Below are positions 45,740 through 57,533 of a stretch of 64,000 nt of DNA, piece by piece (the first letter of the stretch is position 1; every line of letters starts with the position of its first letter). The notes beneath the pieces are model-generated. The model saw only the letters and a program-made list of their open reading frames with translations, had not been told where the DNA came from and ran no database searches. Made by a program: the position numbers and the translations under genes. This stretch comes from Euonymus europaeus (lineage: Eukaryota > Streptophyta > Magnoliopsida > Celastrales > Celastraceae). Location of the stretch: assembly GCA_963580455.1 (NCBI GenBank), contig OY756958.1:24750501-24814500 (forward strand). The letters run 5' to 3'.

Positions 45740-48700
45740 ATGGAACCACTAGAAGAGGAAGGTATGATGAATTCGGAGATGTACAGGCCACGTCTCGAAC
45801 ACGAGGACGGAGTTTCTCGGGGTTTTGATGATAATGCTCAAGGAGTTGAGATGATGAGCGTCGATCAATGCGAGAGTATGCGGGAAATGGACGATTCACA
45901 AATCGTCGGAGCTCCGGTGACCGTCGCTGGAGATGCCGAGGTATTGGCGAGACAAGAAATGCCGGTGCAGATGGTAGTGGGTTTGGAGGGGGCAAGGACT
46001 GCGGCGGCGAGGAACTCGGAGGAGAGTATGAGGAAGCCTAGACGGGGCCGCCCTCCGAGAAGTCAAGGAAGGTCGACGCCAGCTCAGCCGCCTCCAAGGA
46101 GGAGGAGAGATGAAGAAGATGTTTGCTTTATCTGCTTTGATGGTGGCAGTCTAGTGTTATGTGATCGTCGGTGAGTTGTTGTGCTGATTTGGTTAATTGT
46201 AACTTTGATGGAATTGATCGAATTACGATTTTCATGTCTGGTGCAAACTGGAGCTGAACTTCCTTCTTGAACCGTTGGACATCACTTGGTGCATTTGAAT
46301 ATTAATCCGTTTGTCCGAAACTCAATGACAACCAATGCGTGATTTGAGTTTGCATACTAGAATGATTTGCTCATTTAATACGTGATCGCCTTATTAATTA
46401 CCTGCATTTTGTTTTATGTTAGGGGCTGCCCTAAGGCATACCATCCAGCTTGTATTAAGCGGGACGAGTCATTCTTTCGATCAAAGGCTAGATGGAACTG
46501 TGGTATGTTGTAGTGGTCAAAATTCTTATATAATTTCTTTTAATTTCTACATTGTTGTGCCTGTATTGGATACTTTTTAAAGAAGTGTGGAACTGCTTAT
46601 TAGTTCGGTTGATAACCAAACAAGCCAACTTTGATCACATGGTTGTGTCTGTAATTCTGTATGCATGTTTTTGTAATCATAGTATCCTTGGCAATGATGC
46701 TGCTGTTTTTCAAGTTCAAATACTTTGCATTAAATGCACCAAGATTGTCATTTTGTTGATATCTATATGATTACTCTTTGTTGTTTCTACTTTTTACTTG
46801 GATTCTTGTTTCTTCTAGTGACTTTGGTTGGTCTATGGTTGATCTTTTTCACTAGTTATTTCTGTTGTTTTTTAATTAGTTTCTTTTGTAACGTGTTTTT
46901 TTAATTATTTATTCGTTATTATCATAATCATTATTTATTTTCAGGTTGGCACATATGTAACAGTTGTCAAAAGGCTTCCCATTATATGTGCTATACTTGT
47001 ACATTTTCCCTGTGCAAAGTATGCACAAAAGATGCTGACTACTTGTGTGTAAGAGGAAACAAAGGATTTTGTGGAACATGCATGCGAACTGTGATGCTGA
47101 TTGAAAATATTCCAATAGGAAATAAGGAAGCGGTTTGTCTAAATCTATTTACTGGGCTCTCATTTTGTTATTTTTCTTCCTTTCCTCTTCCAAAAATTTT
47201 TTTAGTCATCGTGGTTTTAGCTTTATTGGCATGTTTACTTTATCAAGGACCATAGATCTTATCCAAGAGCTGAGTACCCTTGATGGACTTTTATTATATT
47301 ATGGTTCCCTTGATCATTATCATTTGCCATCTTGGTTCTTTTTCTTTTTGCCAGCCACTAAGACTTGAATCCTTGATTCTGTGAAGCCATTGTTTGTTCA
47401 CCTTCTTTTTAAAGTTCATCCTTTATGTTAAGGTTCAATTCTTTTAAACATCGGAAGATTACTCAATTGATTCTTAGTGGTTTTGTTTGTTTACCATCAG
47501 TTTGTGTCATTTTTATCTGTTTTTTCCCATGTTACTTCTGCAGGTTCAAGTGGATTTTGATGATAAAAGTAGCTGGGAGTATCTCTTCAAGATTTACTGG
47601 ATTTATCTAAAACAGAAGCTATCTTTGACTTTAGAGGAGTTGACTAAGGCTAAAAATCCGTGGAAGGCGGTTCTAGCATTGCCACCTAAGGTAGAATCTC
47701 CAGGTGGATTTTCTAATAACAATGATGAGAAAGTTTGTAGTTTGGACAACTCCTGTAGAAATCTGGAGGCAAAGAATTCTAAGAGAAGAAAAACCAGGAA
47801 TCAGCCATATCTTCACAACCAGGATTTTGGAGTGTTGGGAAGATCAGGTGGTGATGAACGGAAATCTTTACCTGAAAGCGTGCCATGGGCAACGAAGGAG
47901 CTTTTAGAGTTTGTTGCATACATGAAGAATGGTGATGGCTTATCGTTATCCCAATTTGATGTCCAGGCTCTTCTGTTAGAATATGTAAAGAGAAACAATC
48001 TTCGTGATCCCCGTCAGAAATGTCAAATTATGTGTGACTCGAGGCTTATAAATCTTTTTGGGAAAGAGCGCGTTGGTCATTTTGAAATGTTGAAGCTTCT
48101 TGAATATCACTTTCTTATAAAAGAAAATGTCCCAGCAAATGGTATCGCTGATCCCATCCTTGGCAATGAAGAGGCTGCCGAAAGCAATGACAACTGGCTG
48201 ACAATAAATAATGATAGGGAGCGTAAACCACATAGAAAGTCTGATGAGCGAGGAGTACAGTCTAATCCAAATGAATACGCGGCAATTGACGTCCACAACA
48301 TTAATTTGTTATACTTGAAGCGTAATTTGATGGAAAATCTAATAGATGAAGCCGAAAATTTTAATAACACTGTTATTGGCTCCATTGTGCGGATAAGAAT
48401 TCATGATGGTTATCAAAAGCGAGACATGTACCGGCTTGTCCAAGTTGTAGGTATTATTTTAACTCCGCTCTGCATTACCTTTGGCTTTCAGTGAAAAAAG
48501 TGAGAAATGGCAGATCAATTCCCCTAGATGGAAAGATTTTTTTTCTTTTTAAAAAAAGATTGTTTGCTTTGTACATGGTAGAGGCAAGCATGTGGTCCAA
48601 TGATAGAGTTGTAGGGGTACAACCTAGAGATTATAGGTTTAATTGTGGAAAATAGTCTCTCCACATGTTATGTGGGGGTAAGGGCTGCGTGCATTGTACA

Positions 48701-51700
48701 TGTTTTTTATCACGTCTGTTGCGGGAGCCTTGTGCATAAGAGTTGTTTACCTTTTTTTTGTACACAGGTACTAGCAAGGTGGCTGAAGCATATAAAGTTG
48801 GCACAAAAATGACTGATGTCATGTTGGAGATTTTGAACCTAGACAAGAAAGAGGTTGTATCCATAGATGGAATTTCTAATCAGGAATTCTTGGAGGTGAG
48901 TAGATGGGCTACATTAAACACATCCTTTTGTTTCTACAATTACAGATGCTGTAGAGTCTATGGCTGAACACGTCAATGATAATCATTAAGTCAAGGTGTT
49001 AATAACTCTATGTGTATAGATGCAATAAAGGCTATTGTTCAAGGACTATATTCTGCAACTGCCTTAAGAAATGTGTTTATCTCATGACATTCTTTCTTAA
49101 TATATGGATGGTGTATGGAATATGTATATGCCTATGATTCTGTTTGTATATGGTTGTATGGGTTCTTCGTGCTTGTGTCTTAAATATAAATACATGATAC
49201 AAATAAAAGTCATGGTGTGACAAAAAAGATGTAACACTTCTGCCTTCATCACCACATGCATATGGTCTTTCAAGCTCTTTGTTATGTTGTTGACTTGGAT
49301 TAGAATATTTTATGTACATATTTGACAGAGTTCAATCTTTTTCATTGTCTTCCTCTTCTCTTAAGGCTGTTTAGGAAAGCAACATTTTTTTCCCTTGTAG
49401 AACTTGACTCATTTGCTTTTGTTCTGAGTTGTCGAATAATTGAAGAATAGTTCCCAAACAATTTATTGATTAATTCATATTTTACCAGAAATAGAACAGA
49501 GGTTTAATCTCTATGACACACAATATATGACTAGTATAACTATATAAAAGAGGTTTAATATACTTGACATACTTCATTATTTTTTGTTATGTTGTTGACA
49601 CACTTCTTTATGCCTAGTATATTTTAGAAAGATCGTTGTTGCCAGAACAATAGGCTAGCGTTCCAATTTCCAAGTAGAGTACATGGAGGCCTGGCGTTGT
49701 TCAACTAATGCACACCTCCTTAGCAGAAAAAAAATGCCTGCACAATTATTATGTCATGCTGATAAACCGAACATTATTATACCTTTTATAAAAGAAAATT
49801 TGTTTTCATTTGATATTTAATCTAGTGTATTTTCAGATATTCATTGTGAGGTATTATAATTTGTATTTCTGTCAAATAAATTGTACAAAGTTTGCCTCTG
49901 TTTGATGAGTTTGTGGGCATTTTCCAGGATGAGTGTAAATGCTTACGCCAGAGCATAAAATGTGGGCTTATCAAACGATTGACTGTGGTAAGTGTGTCTG
50001 TTTTGCTAAGTTCTTCTTGCCAATTAAATTATTTGAAGGTCCTCTTTAAAGGAAATTTCTTCTTGCCGGTAGGGGGAGATTCAGAAGAAAGCAATTGCTC
50101 TTCGAGCTGTGAGAGTTAAGAAAGTAAGTAAGTTATTGTTCGTTTATTTCTTATAAGTAACATGCTTGAAGTGCTAGGTAAAGGTAAACAACTCACGTGC
50201 ACAAGGCTCCCACAATGGGTGGATCTAGGATATGCAGGATGTATACAAACTTTACTTCCACATAATATGTGCTTAGACTGTTCAATGAATTGAACATTTG
50301 ACCTCTGGGTTGCACCCTTGCAACTCAAGCCACATGTTTGTCTGTGCACAATGTTAATATGTGGTTTTAAGGTGGTGAGATATTTGTTTTTTTGGATGTT
50401 ATCTTGGTTTTACTATCAGTTTCTTTAGTTTTATCTGGGCTAATTCTGAATTTGCACCATTCTCATGATTGACCCTATATCTCTGATTGTCATTTTGTAG
50501 TGGCTGGAAGCAGAGGTATTGAAGCTTAAACATCTTCGTGATCGAGCTAGTGAAAAGGGTCACCAGAAAGAATATCCTTTTCTAAATGAGATCATTCAGT
50601 CTCTTTACAATTTTGGCATTTCTCTCTTTACTGAAGGCTTACTAAGCATGTGCATCAATGGCTTTCAATAGCAATATTCGGGCCAGATGGCTTGTTATGC
50701 AAACTAAATAGAAGGAAAAAAAATTTAGAAACCTACAAGCAGAGTATAAATGACCATCCCTACCACTCCAACCAGTGGCTTAGGTCTATGTGATTCCACT
50801 GATTGTTAGATAGATGAATAGCCAGGTTTTCATACGATCAAGGGCTCTTTCTCTTTTGTTGTCGTATTGCCATTTTAATGTTTTTAAAAAATAACAGTTC
50901 TGGCCATGCCCATCTATGCCTATCATGGAAATTCCTTTTTCTGCCTCGTTTTCTTTTCCTTCTGCTTCTGCTTTCTCCAATGTTCTTGTTATCAAATGTA
51001 GCAGGAAATAAAATATCTATGCCACTTCAATTAAAGTTGCTTTCCATTGATTGCCGGTATATTTGGCTATTGCTCTCTGTTTAAATGAAGAGGCCATTTG
51101 GTAGAAAATCATGATTTCCTTGACCATATTGCACCCATAGAGAATGTGTGGAGAAATTAGAGCTTCTAAACTCACTTGAGGAACGTCAGCGCAGGCTTCA
51201 TGAAATTCCTGAAGTCCATGCTGATCCTAGTATGGATCCTAGATATGAGTCTGAGGATGATGGAGAGCCAGATGAAAAGAAGCAAGGTCTGCGCGGTGAT
51301 ACATTCATATCGTGATTTATAACAACTTATTGTCTTTATTTCTTTGCTCAAAGTTCAATTTTGGTGAGACTGATTGTTTCTTATAATGTTGGTTAATAGA
51401 TGCATATGATCTTGTGCGACTGAGAAAATTGGTTGGCGCAAGAAAGGGAGTGGAGGAAAAATCTCCAGGAAGTGGAGGTGGCATCTTTAATGATGTAGGA
51501 AGCAGGGCACTGAAGAATTTAGTTGCTGCCCACAATCAAAGTAGAACCACCACATTTTATGTGGATAAAGATGGTACTGATCCTGTTAATGAGACACTGC
51601 ATGCATCTATGTGGAATCACGGAGGAGAATCATTTGGTTCAAATAATTGGACTCCGCCAAAGAACCCGGTTGGCCCTGCTAGTTCAGTGACTAGTACTTG

Positions 51701-53636
51701 GAATAATCAATCTGCACTGCAGTCTGACTTGCAATCACGGGGTGCAACAGAATCTTCTCTACGACCTTGCTCAACAGCAACAGGGATTTCAGTTCCTGAC
51801 TTTGAAACAGAGATATTGTGGCGTTATCAGGACCCTGCTGGAAATATTCAGGGTCCATTTTCCATGTTGCAGCTGCGTAAATGGAGTACTAGTGGACACT
51901 TTCCTTCAGATTTGAGAGTGTGGAGAATGAATGAGCAGCAGGAAGACTCCATACTGTTGTCTGATGCATTGGATGGGCAGCACTTTAAAGTATCAGTGTT
52001 GATTTGTGACAACCACTTATTACCTGAGGATGTAAGAGTTCCATCTGATGGGGCACATAAAATCGTGGGTGCTCAGAAGAGTGAGAGCACAGGTGCAACT
52101 TGGGTAGATAATAAAAGGGTTGAGGTGACTTTGAACTCGATGCAGAATGACACAAGAATCCATAACAATAGTGATGATGAATCTGTCTGGAGCAATAAAT
52201 GGGGTTCACATTCCTCAAGTTGGACAAAACATACATATCCTGTCATTTGTAATCAACATATTGAAGGCTCCTCAAAGGGCTTAGACTTGTCAAAAGATAA
52301 CGAGTCTAGGACTGACCAGCCTCAATCATGTACCTCACTTCCCTCGCCTACACCTTCTGATGAGTTTCCCTTAAGTCCATCACTTCAAGTAAGGGAAGGT
52401 TGCGAAGATGCAAAATGGAATGCTAGACAGAGTAGCATAACTATAAATCCACCTAAAGCCACTGACAGTCAAAGCAATATAGCGGATGGCAATTGGAAAC
52501 AAGCTGACTGTGAGAGCTACTCAGGCCAAGCTTCTTCTGGGCAAGGTCTGAGGCCTCCACCCATCAACAATTCTTCAAATGGATGGGTTTCTGGCTCTGG
52601 TATTGTTTCTTTGACCATGTCTCTTGAAACATCACAGCAGAAACAGGAAATTTATTTCCCTGATTTACAGAGTTCTACACCAAAGCACAGTCAAGGAGGC
52701 TGGGAAGGTCAGGCTACCAAAAACAAACAATCTATGTCCTCAAGTGTTCCTGTCCTGGATTCAGACCCTAGTTGGAGTGCTACTTCCAGTCTATTAGGTG
52801 GTGTTCCTGATGATGGCTTTGGTGGTTCTCCTGCTCAAACAAAACCTTCCATGAACAAATGGGGTTCCAATCTTGTGTCTTCGTCTTCTTTGAGACCAGT
52901 TGAAGTGCCGAGTGATTATGCTGCTACTCCAACTTCTGGAAGCGTCCAACCAACACTTTCTTCTGTAGTCCACCTGGCTAATGCGTCTAGTTGGCAGGCG
53001 TTTGTTCCTGAACCTACCGAGTTCTGCTCTTTACCTGATGAATCTGTTTCAGATCTGCTGGCCGAAGTTGAAGCAATGGAAGCTCTTGGCCAATTGGATT
53101 CCTCTACTCCGAGTATAAGCTGTGGTGGGGAATTCACACGAGGCACGGAAAATGACTGCTTTAGTCCTGTAGAGGGGTTTAGCCCCATTCCCGAACCAGG
53201 AAAAAGTGATGCTTTGAGTTCAACTGGCGATCTGCAAATTCCTTCTCATGGGACTGTAGCAGATGAATCACTTGATGTAGCTGAGACTTTCACCCTCGCT
53301 GGTGATTTACATATGCCTTCTCAGTCAACAGCAACGAATGAATCACTTGGAGTATCTCAATTTGTCACTCTTGATACCCAAAAGGGGTCTGTCGGGCATC
53401 CTTTCCCAAATGCCGAAGTGCAGGGAGATGCAAAACCAAGCGATGCTTCAGTTAACCAGTGGGGAGCTGGAGCAGATGTGAAGCATCATCCTGTGCCGTC
53501 CACATCAGAAGTTAGTAAGGGAACGGCCCTTGGGAGCTCAAGCTCATCCTGGGAAGGACAAGCTCAAGGAAGTCAGAACAATGACGCGAACTCAGCCACT
53601 TCTACTGGGAATGCAAGCAGTTATGGTGACCAATAA
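45740..53636 (+). CDS. PHD/SWIB/Plus-3/GYF chromatin protein (CCCH19/44, NERD type)
   Basis: Ten exons: 45740-46170, 46423-46502, 46945-47132, 47544-48450, 48768-48895, 49928-49987, 50073-50123, 50501-50571, 51135-51286 and 51400-53636, giving 1434 residues. Domains in order: acidic N-terminus with an AT-hook-like RRGRPPRSQGR; a Cys-rich PHD region from residue 127 (CFICFDGGSLVLCDRRGCPK); SWIB at about 346-424 (VPWATKELLEF to LLEYHFL); Plus-3 at about 480-615; GYF from 828 (ILWRYQDPAGNIQGPFSM). The long tail has several WG/GW pairs (NKWGS, GGWEG, NQWGA), like the AGO-hooks described in Arabidopsis NERD. Such proteins link histone reading and small-RNA silencing. Intron 8 appears to be AT-AC. 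The usual C-terminal CCCH finger is out of frame downstream. Confidence 0.93.
48576..48756 (+). mobile_element. SINE at the acceptor of intron 4 in the PHD/SWIB gene
   Basis: 181 bp flanked by TTTGTACA (48568-48575 and 48757-48764). Core words are TGTGGTCCAATGATAGAGTT, TCTCTCCACATGTTATGTGG, GGGTAAGGGCTGCGTGCAT, GCGGGAGCCTTGTGCAT, and the tail is T-rich. The right target copy ends only three bases before the exon 5 boundary at 48,768, so the SINE tail forms the pyrimidine tract of this splice site. Confidence 0.8.
50165..50345 (-). mobile_element. SINE (same family) in intron 7 of the PHD/SWIB gene
   Basis: Minus-strand copy of the family at 48,576: reading leftwards it gives CATGTGGCTTGAGTTGCAAG, CAACCCAGAGGTCAAATGTT, CACATATTATGTGGAAGTAA, TGTGGGAGCCTTGTGCACG and TTGTTTACCTTTACC. 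It begins about 40 bp after the exon 7 donor. Target duplication not clear. Confidence 0.7.
50572..51134 (+). other. Probable U12-type AT-AC intron (intron 8, PHD/SWIB gene)
   Basis: The donor reads ATATCCTTTT, the consensus of minor-spliceosome AT-AC introns. TTCCTTGAC at 51,116-51,124 matches the U12 branch site (TTCCTTAAC), with its A 11 nt before the AC at 51,133-51,134. Splicing there keeps the frame and reads HQKD-HRECVEKLE across the junction. There is no GT near this exon end that keeps the frame. An AG six bases further (51,139-51,140) would also keep the frame, giving an AT-AG variant. Confidence 0.85.
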
Positions 53637-53850
53637 GGCATATCACAGAAAGATTATCCGGCCAAAGATATCGCTTTCACAATGGAGATTCAGGATTTGG
53701 TAAGGCTAGGAATTTTTGGAACAGGCAGGCAGCAGCACACGGTGGTGTAAATGGAGGAGTCTCATTCAGACCACTGCCCAAAGGGCAGCGAATTTGTAAA
53801 TTTTATGAAAGTGGGTATTGCAAGGAGCGTCGTGCAGTTATCGGCACCCA
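53637..53850 (+). pseudogene. Frame-broken C-terminal CCCH zinc-finger coding tail
   Basis: After the in-frame TAA (53,634-53,636) another frame continues with family-like sequence: GQRYRFHNGDSGFGKARNF, then FRPLPKGQRICKFYESGYCK, the start of the CCCH finger found at the end of relatives. Within the finger the frame breaks again near 53,822: the expected GASCSYRHP and stop appear in a different frame. Two frame changes are therefore needed to recover the family C-terminus. No intron with usable splice sites explains the first. Pseudogenised tail or assembly error. Confidence 0.65.
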
Positions 53851-54793
53851 TGAGTTTTGCACCAAACCAGTAATTGTGTGCAATTTATTTTTGTAATCGT
53901 TACTTGTATCAGGTTGTTAACTCTAATTTAATCTGGAGAGTTAGTTGAATCATAAATACACATTTGTTTCCGAGCGCCTGCAAAATATTGCCTGCAAATT
54001 TCAAGTTGGGAAGTTATAAAAAGCAAAGCAATGGAAAGTAGTTTTTATATTTGCACACGTTTTTTCTTATTTAAATCCACATTAAACTATCCGAGAAAGA
54101 AATTAAAAAAAATTGAGACACAACCAACTGGAAATTCTCTCTCAATCTCGTCGTGAGCAACAAGAATTAGCTATCAATTAATAATGCAAGAACAAAGAAC
54201 AGTTTCTGAGTATTTATTAGTATCTTTGGAGACAGTTATGCTCCATCTTGATTTCATCTTGTTTTGAGGATAATTTGTAGACATATTAGGTTATTGATCA
54301 TCGTTCTTTCTCTTGTTATACGGTGGATTTTAGGGATTGAGGATCGATTGCTGCACGAGTTTTAGGAGATTAGGGAGCGAATTTTTTTATTTCAATGTTT
54401 CTAAAATGACTGCTTTTGTATTGAGTGGGTATTGAATTTTGTAGATTTGGAGGTTTTGTTGATACATATGTGGTGGATACGTTGTCTTATGATCCCTTAG
54501 CGGATCCATCATCGATTCCAATAGCTTCAATTTTGAAACATTAGACAAATTTTTTAGTTCTCCAATTCTAATGGAAGTAAGTTAGGTTGTTTAGTCGTTG
54601 ACACTCTAGCATAGGTAAGCACATTTGTTCCACTTATGATTCGCTCCGGTTACATTTTGGATGTATCAATGCGTTTGGATGACGTCCGGAAGATTTACGA
54701 TTTTGAAAACGAAAATCAGATTTAATTTATGTTGCATATAATGTTTTGACAGAAACGAGAATGTGATATATCCAATTGTTGTATGGTGTTTAG

Positions 54794-55764
54794 GTTAAGG
54801 AGATTAGAGTCACAAGGTCTGCCCACTAAGCAAGCTGCTGCCATAACTGAAGTTTTGAATGACAGCTTGGAGAATGTGTCTCACTCATTTGTTTCAATGG
54901 CAGAGGTGCAGAAAGTAAGTTTTGCTTTAGTTTGTTTCTATTGCTTAAACTTTTATCCTATTGGCATAGATCGATTTAGATGCAGAATAAGAAAGTTTTA
55001 TGCCACAGGACTCCTCCTTTTCCTGTTCTTCTAACTTCTGATGGCTTTAATGGCAGGTTGAAATGATTCAAGAAGCTAATTTATCCAAATTCAAATCTGA
55101 AGTCCAATCAATGCTTGCAGGTATCAACCGATCTTTTAATATTTGCTGTTATTTCTGAAATTGTTCGCTTGTATGCTTTGCCATGTTTTTTTGGGCTTGT
55201 AGAAAGTTAAGAGCCAAAGTGCCCATGTACTTATCCCAAAAAACAGTCGAAGGTCTCACTTGAACTTTCTAAAACTACAGGGTCATTAAAGAGCAGTTCC
55301 TTGATTCAATATTGGGATGACTGCATCTGGCTAAATAATACCAATGAGGCTTATACACGAACAAGATTGCTTAATGTACAATTTTTTTTCCTTCGGAAAC
55401 AGCCTTTCTGCATATTATGTTTGTAAGGTAAAGTCTAGGCATTCCAGCTGACCTCTTCATGTTTTGAGCTTTACATTCTTATGGATTCTGGCAAGTGCAG
55501 AAACTTCCAACCTCAGTAACGAACTTGATCGGGAAATGATTTTGTGTGAAAATGAGATGGGTTTAGGTTTTATTGCAATGATTCTTAAACCCTTTTTTGT
55601 GCTATTTGCAAGAAATTCATACTTTGAGAGCCGCAAGGGATGAGGTGATCGAGTATTGTATAGGTACCCTTGTGTCAATCTCCGCTGTTCGTCTGGTGCA
55701 TATGTATGTGAAGAGAGTTCAAAAAATTTGTATGATAGTCCTGCTGCCTGTGATTCAGTACTAG
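54794..55764 (+). pseudogene. Relic of a MCUR1/CCDC90-like (DUF1640) gene
   Basis: Recognisable pieces in order: 54,794-54,914 (LRRLESQGLPTKQAAAITE to VSMAEVQK), 55,057-55,120 (VEMIQEANLSKFKSEVQS), about 55,500 (AETSNLSNELDRE) and 55,617-55,764 (EIHTLRAARDEVIEYCIGTL, stop TAG). This is the order in the mitochondrial coiled-coil family related to calcium-uniporter regulators. The 5' exons with the transit peptide and the central coil exon are missing, and the splice site after LDRE lacks GT. It follows the PHD/SWIB gene in the same orientation. Confidence 0.72.
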
Positions 55765-55838
55765 AAATGTAAACCATTTTTTTTGAACAAATTATTAGTT
55801 TAATTTCATATGGTTTCCAAAAAGAACCTTACTCTTAC

Positions 55839-56260
55839 GCTATGTTTGGTTTGCGGCAAAACAGTAATGAGAATGAAATAGGAACGAAAATGAGAATGAG
55901 AATAATAATTTTTAAAATTTCGATGTTTGGTTGGTAAAAAATTTGTGGCAGGAATGAAGTGATAATAATTGATAAAAGACTATATTATCCTTTATTTTTT
56001 GAGAAAAATTGTATAGGTAAAACCGTAAAAGTGTAATTATTTTAGGAGGAGATAGACAAATGTATAATTGTAAATGTAAGAAATTTCATTTCGCCGGGAA
56101 TTTACAATTTCTAAGGAAAAGGTAAGAAATGACAAATTTTGGATAAGCAAGGAATTCGTCATTGCATTCTTTTACTTTGAGGTCAACCAAACATGACAAT
56201 TTAATCGGAATAAAAATTGAGTGTTACCATTTCATCCGAAATTGCCCAACCAAACATAGC
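55839..56260. mobile_element. MITE with GCTATGTTTGGTT ends
   Basis: GCTATGTTTGGTTTGCGGC at the left, AATTGCCCAACCAAACATAGC at the right: a 13-bp inverted repeat, total 422 bp, with internal GATGTTTGGTTGG and GTCAACCAAACATG words. No coding. Superfamily (hAT or Tourist-like) uncertain because no target duplication is clear. Confidence 0.68.
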
Positions 56261-56429
56261 CTTCCTCATGTAACATGAGAGCTTGACTCATAAGCCCAGA
56301 GTCACTAATAGAGGGGGCGTCATGCCAATTTGGGCTTCTAATACAACTATGACCCGTTAAAAACTGATGCAAGCTTTGATCGATCCATTTCGCGGAAGGA
56401 AAATGATATATAGGACATATTTTAGAAAC

Positions 56430-56960
56430 TTATGATACTCCATATTTAATTATTTTATTAATTTTTTATTATAATTAATTATTTTATTGTCTTAATCAAT
56501 ATGTTGAACATTTATTTAGTTTTATTCAAATTAATTATTATTCCGGGTTTAACGAATTCGTTTCTCTTAGTTTTTAACACTTATTGTTTATGTTATAACA
56601 TGAAAATTCAATACACGAATTTGTTAAGGTTTAGCGAATTTGTTCCCTAAGATTTTTTTATTATTATTTACATGAGTGCCCGGGCCAGTTTACGCGCACC
56701 TCGACTAATCAAAACCCTGATGAAATATCATGTAAGACCTCAGTGGCCCAAGGTGTTTTTGTAACTAAGTGGAGAATCGAACCTGAGACCTTGCACCTAA
56801 CCACACGTCCCAGCATTCACCCTTACCACCAGACCAACCCACCTCGGGTTCCCTTAAGGGTTTAATATTTATTATTTAGGTTATAACATAAATTTTGATG
56901 TACAAGTCTGTTAAGATTTAACGAATCCGTTTTCTTTATATTTTATGATTATTGTTTAAA
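56430..56960. repeat. Second copy of the 4931-5238 repeat, split by a SINE
   Basis: Shares the interior of the element at 4931-5238 in the same order: TTAATCAATATGTTGA, TTTAACGAATTCGTTTCTCTTA, ACACTTATTGTTTATG, AATACACGA. After 56,651 it is interrupted by a SINE and resumes at 56,849 with TTTAATATTTATT. The ends are less clear than in the first copy. Confidence 0.65.
56652..56848 (-). mobile_element. tRNA-derived SINE inserted in the dispersed repeat
   Basis: About 197 bp flanked by TTCCCTAAG (56,643-56,651) and TTCCCTTAAG (56,849-56,858). On the minus strand the head is GGTTGGTCTGGTGGTAAGGG (A-box-like) and CAGGTTCGATTCTCC (B-box-like); the body holds GGTGCGCGTAAACTGGCCCG and the tail is A-rich with TAA words. 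The first copy of the host repeat (near 5,170) shows the site without the insertion. Confidence 0.8.
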
Positions 56961-57533
56961 AATGAATTATAATTAAACTCATAATTCGAGAAATGATGAG
57001 CTGGGTTGGCTAACGAAAAATGGGCCTGACAGTGACAGGTACAGGTACATATATCGTTACCTGAGCGGGGCATTTGGTGACTGACCCGCGTCGTTTTGTC
57101 CACTTTTAGATTGTTAGGTATAGTACCTTAAATGATTGGTCGACATTAAAGCACATCCAGGAGAGCAGTAGAAGAATGCTACTATTAGCTGAACACAAGA
57201 ACTTTCTGCTGACAACAGTTGCCTAATCGCGTTAGGCCACCACAATGGAAATTTCAGAAAGAACGAAAAAAAACTTTGTTTGATCCAAATAAGAATTCGT
57301 TTTACACAGACATTTATTGAAGGAAAACAAATCAAAAGGAAACAGTTCTTCATATCCACGAAGAGAGGAAACCCCGATTTTTCTCCTCTGTTATTTTTTC
57401 TCCCATTTTTCCTTCTGTTTCAAATATAACAATAATAATAAAGAAAAACAAACAAAAATTTCCATCAACTGTCAGTCACCTTTCACCGTCTGCTTTCCTG
57501 TATGCCACGAGTACCACCACTTTCATTTTCAAA
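56961..57533. other. Spacer and 3' UTR of the CYP84A gene
   Basis: The part nearest 57,533 is the probable 3' UTR of the minus-strand P450 gene. The rest is ordinary AT-rich spacer; no gene seen. Confidence 0.55.

Noticed and set aside
51135..51140. AG at 51,139-51,140 as the acceptor of intron 8 (AT-AG splicing).
   Set aside because: Also keeps the frame, but the AC at 51,133 gives the spacing from the branch site and the residue number expected from relatives. Kept as an alternative only.
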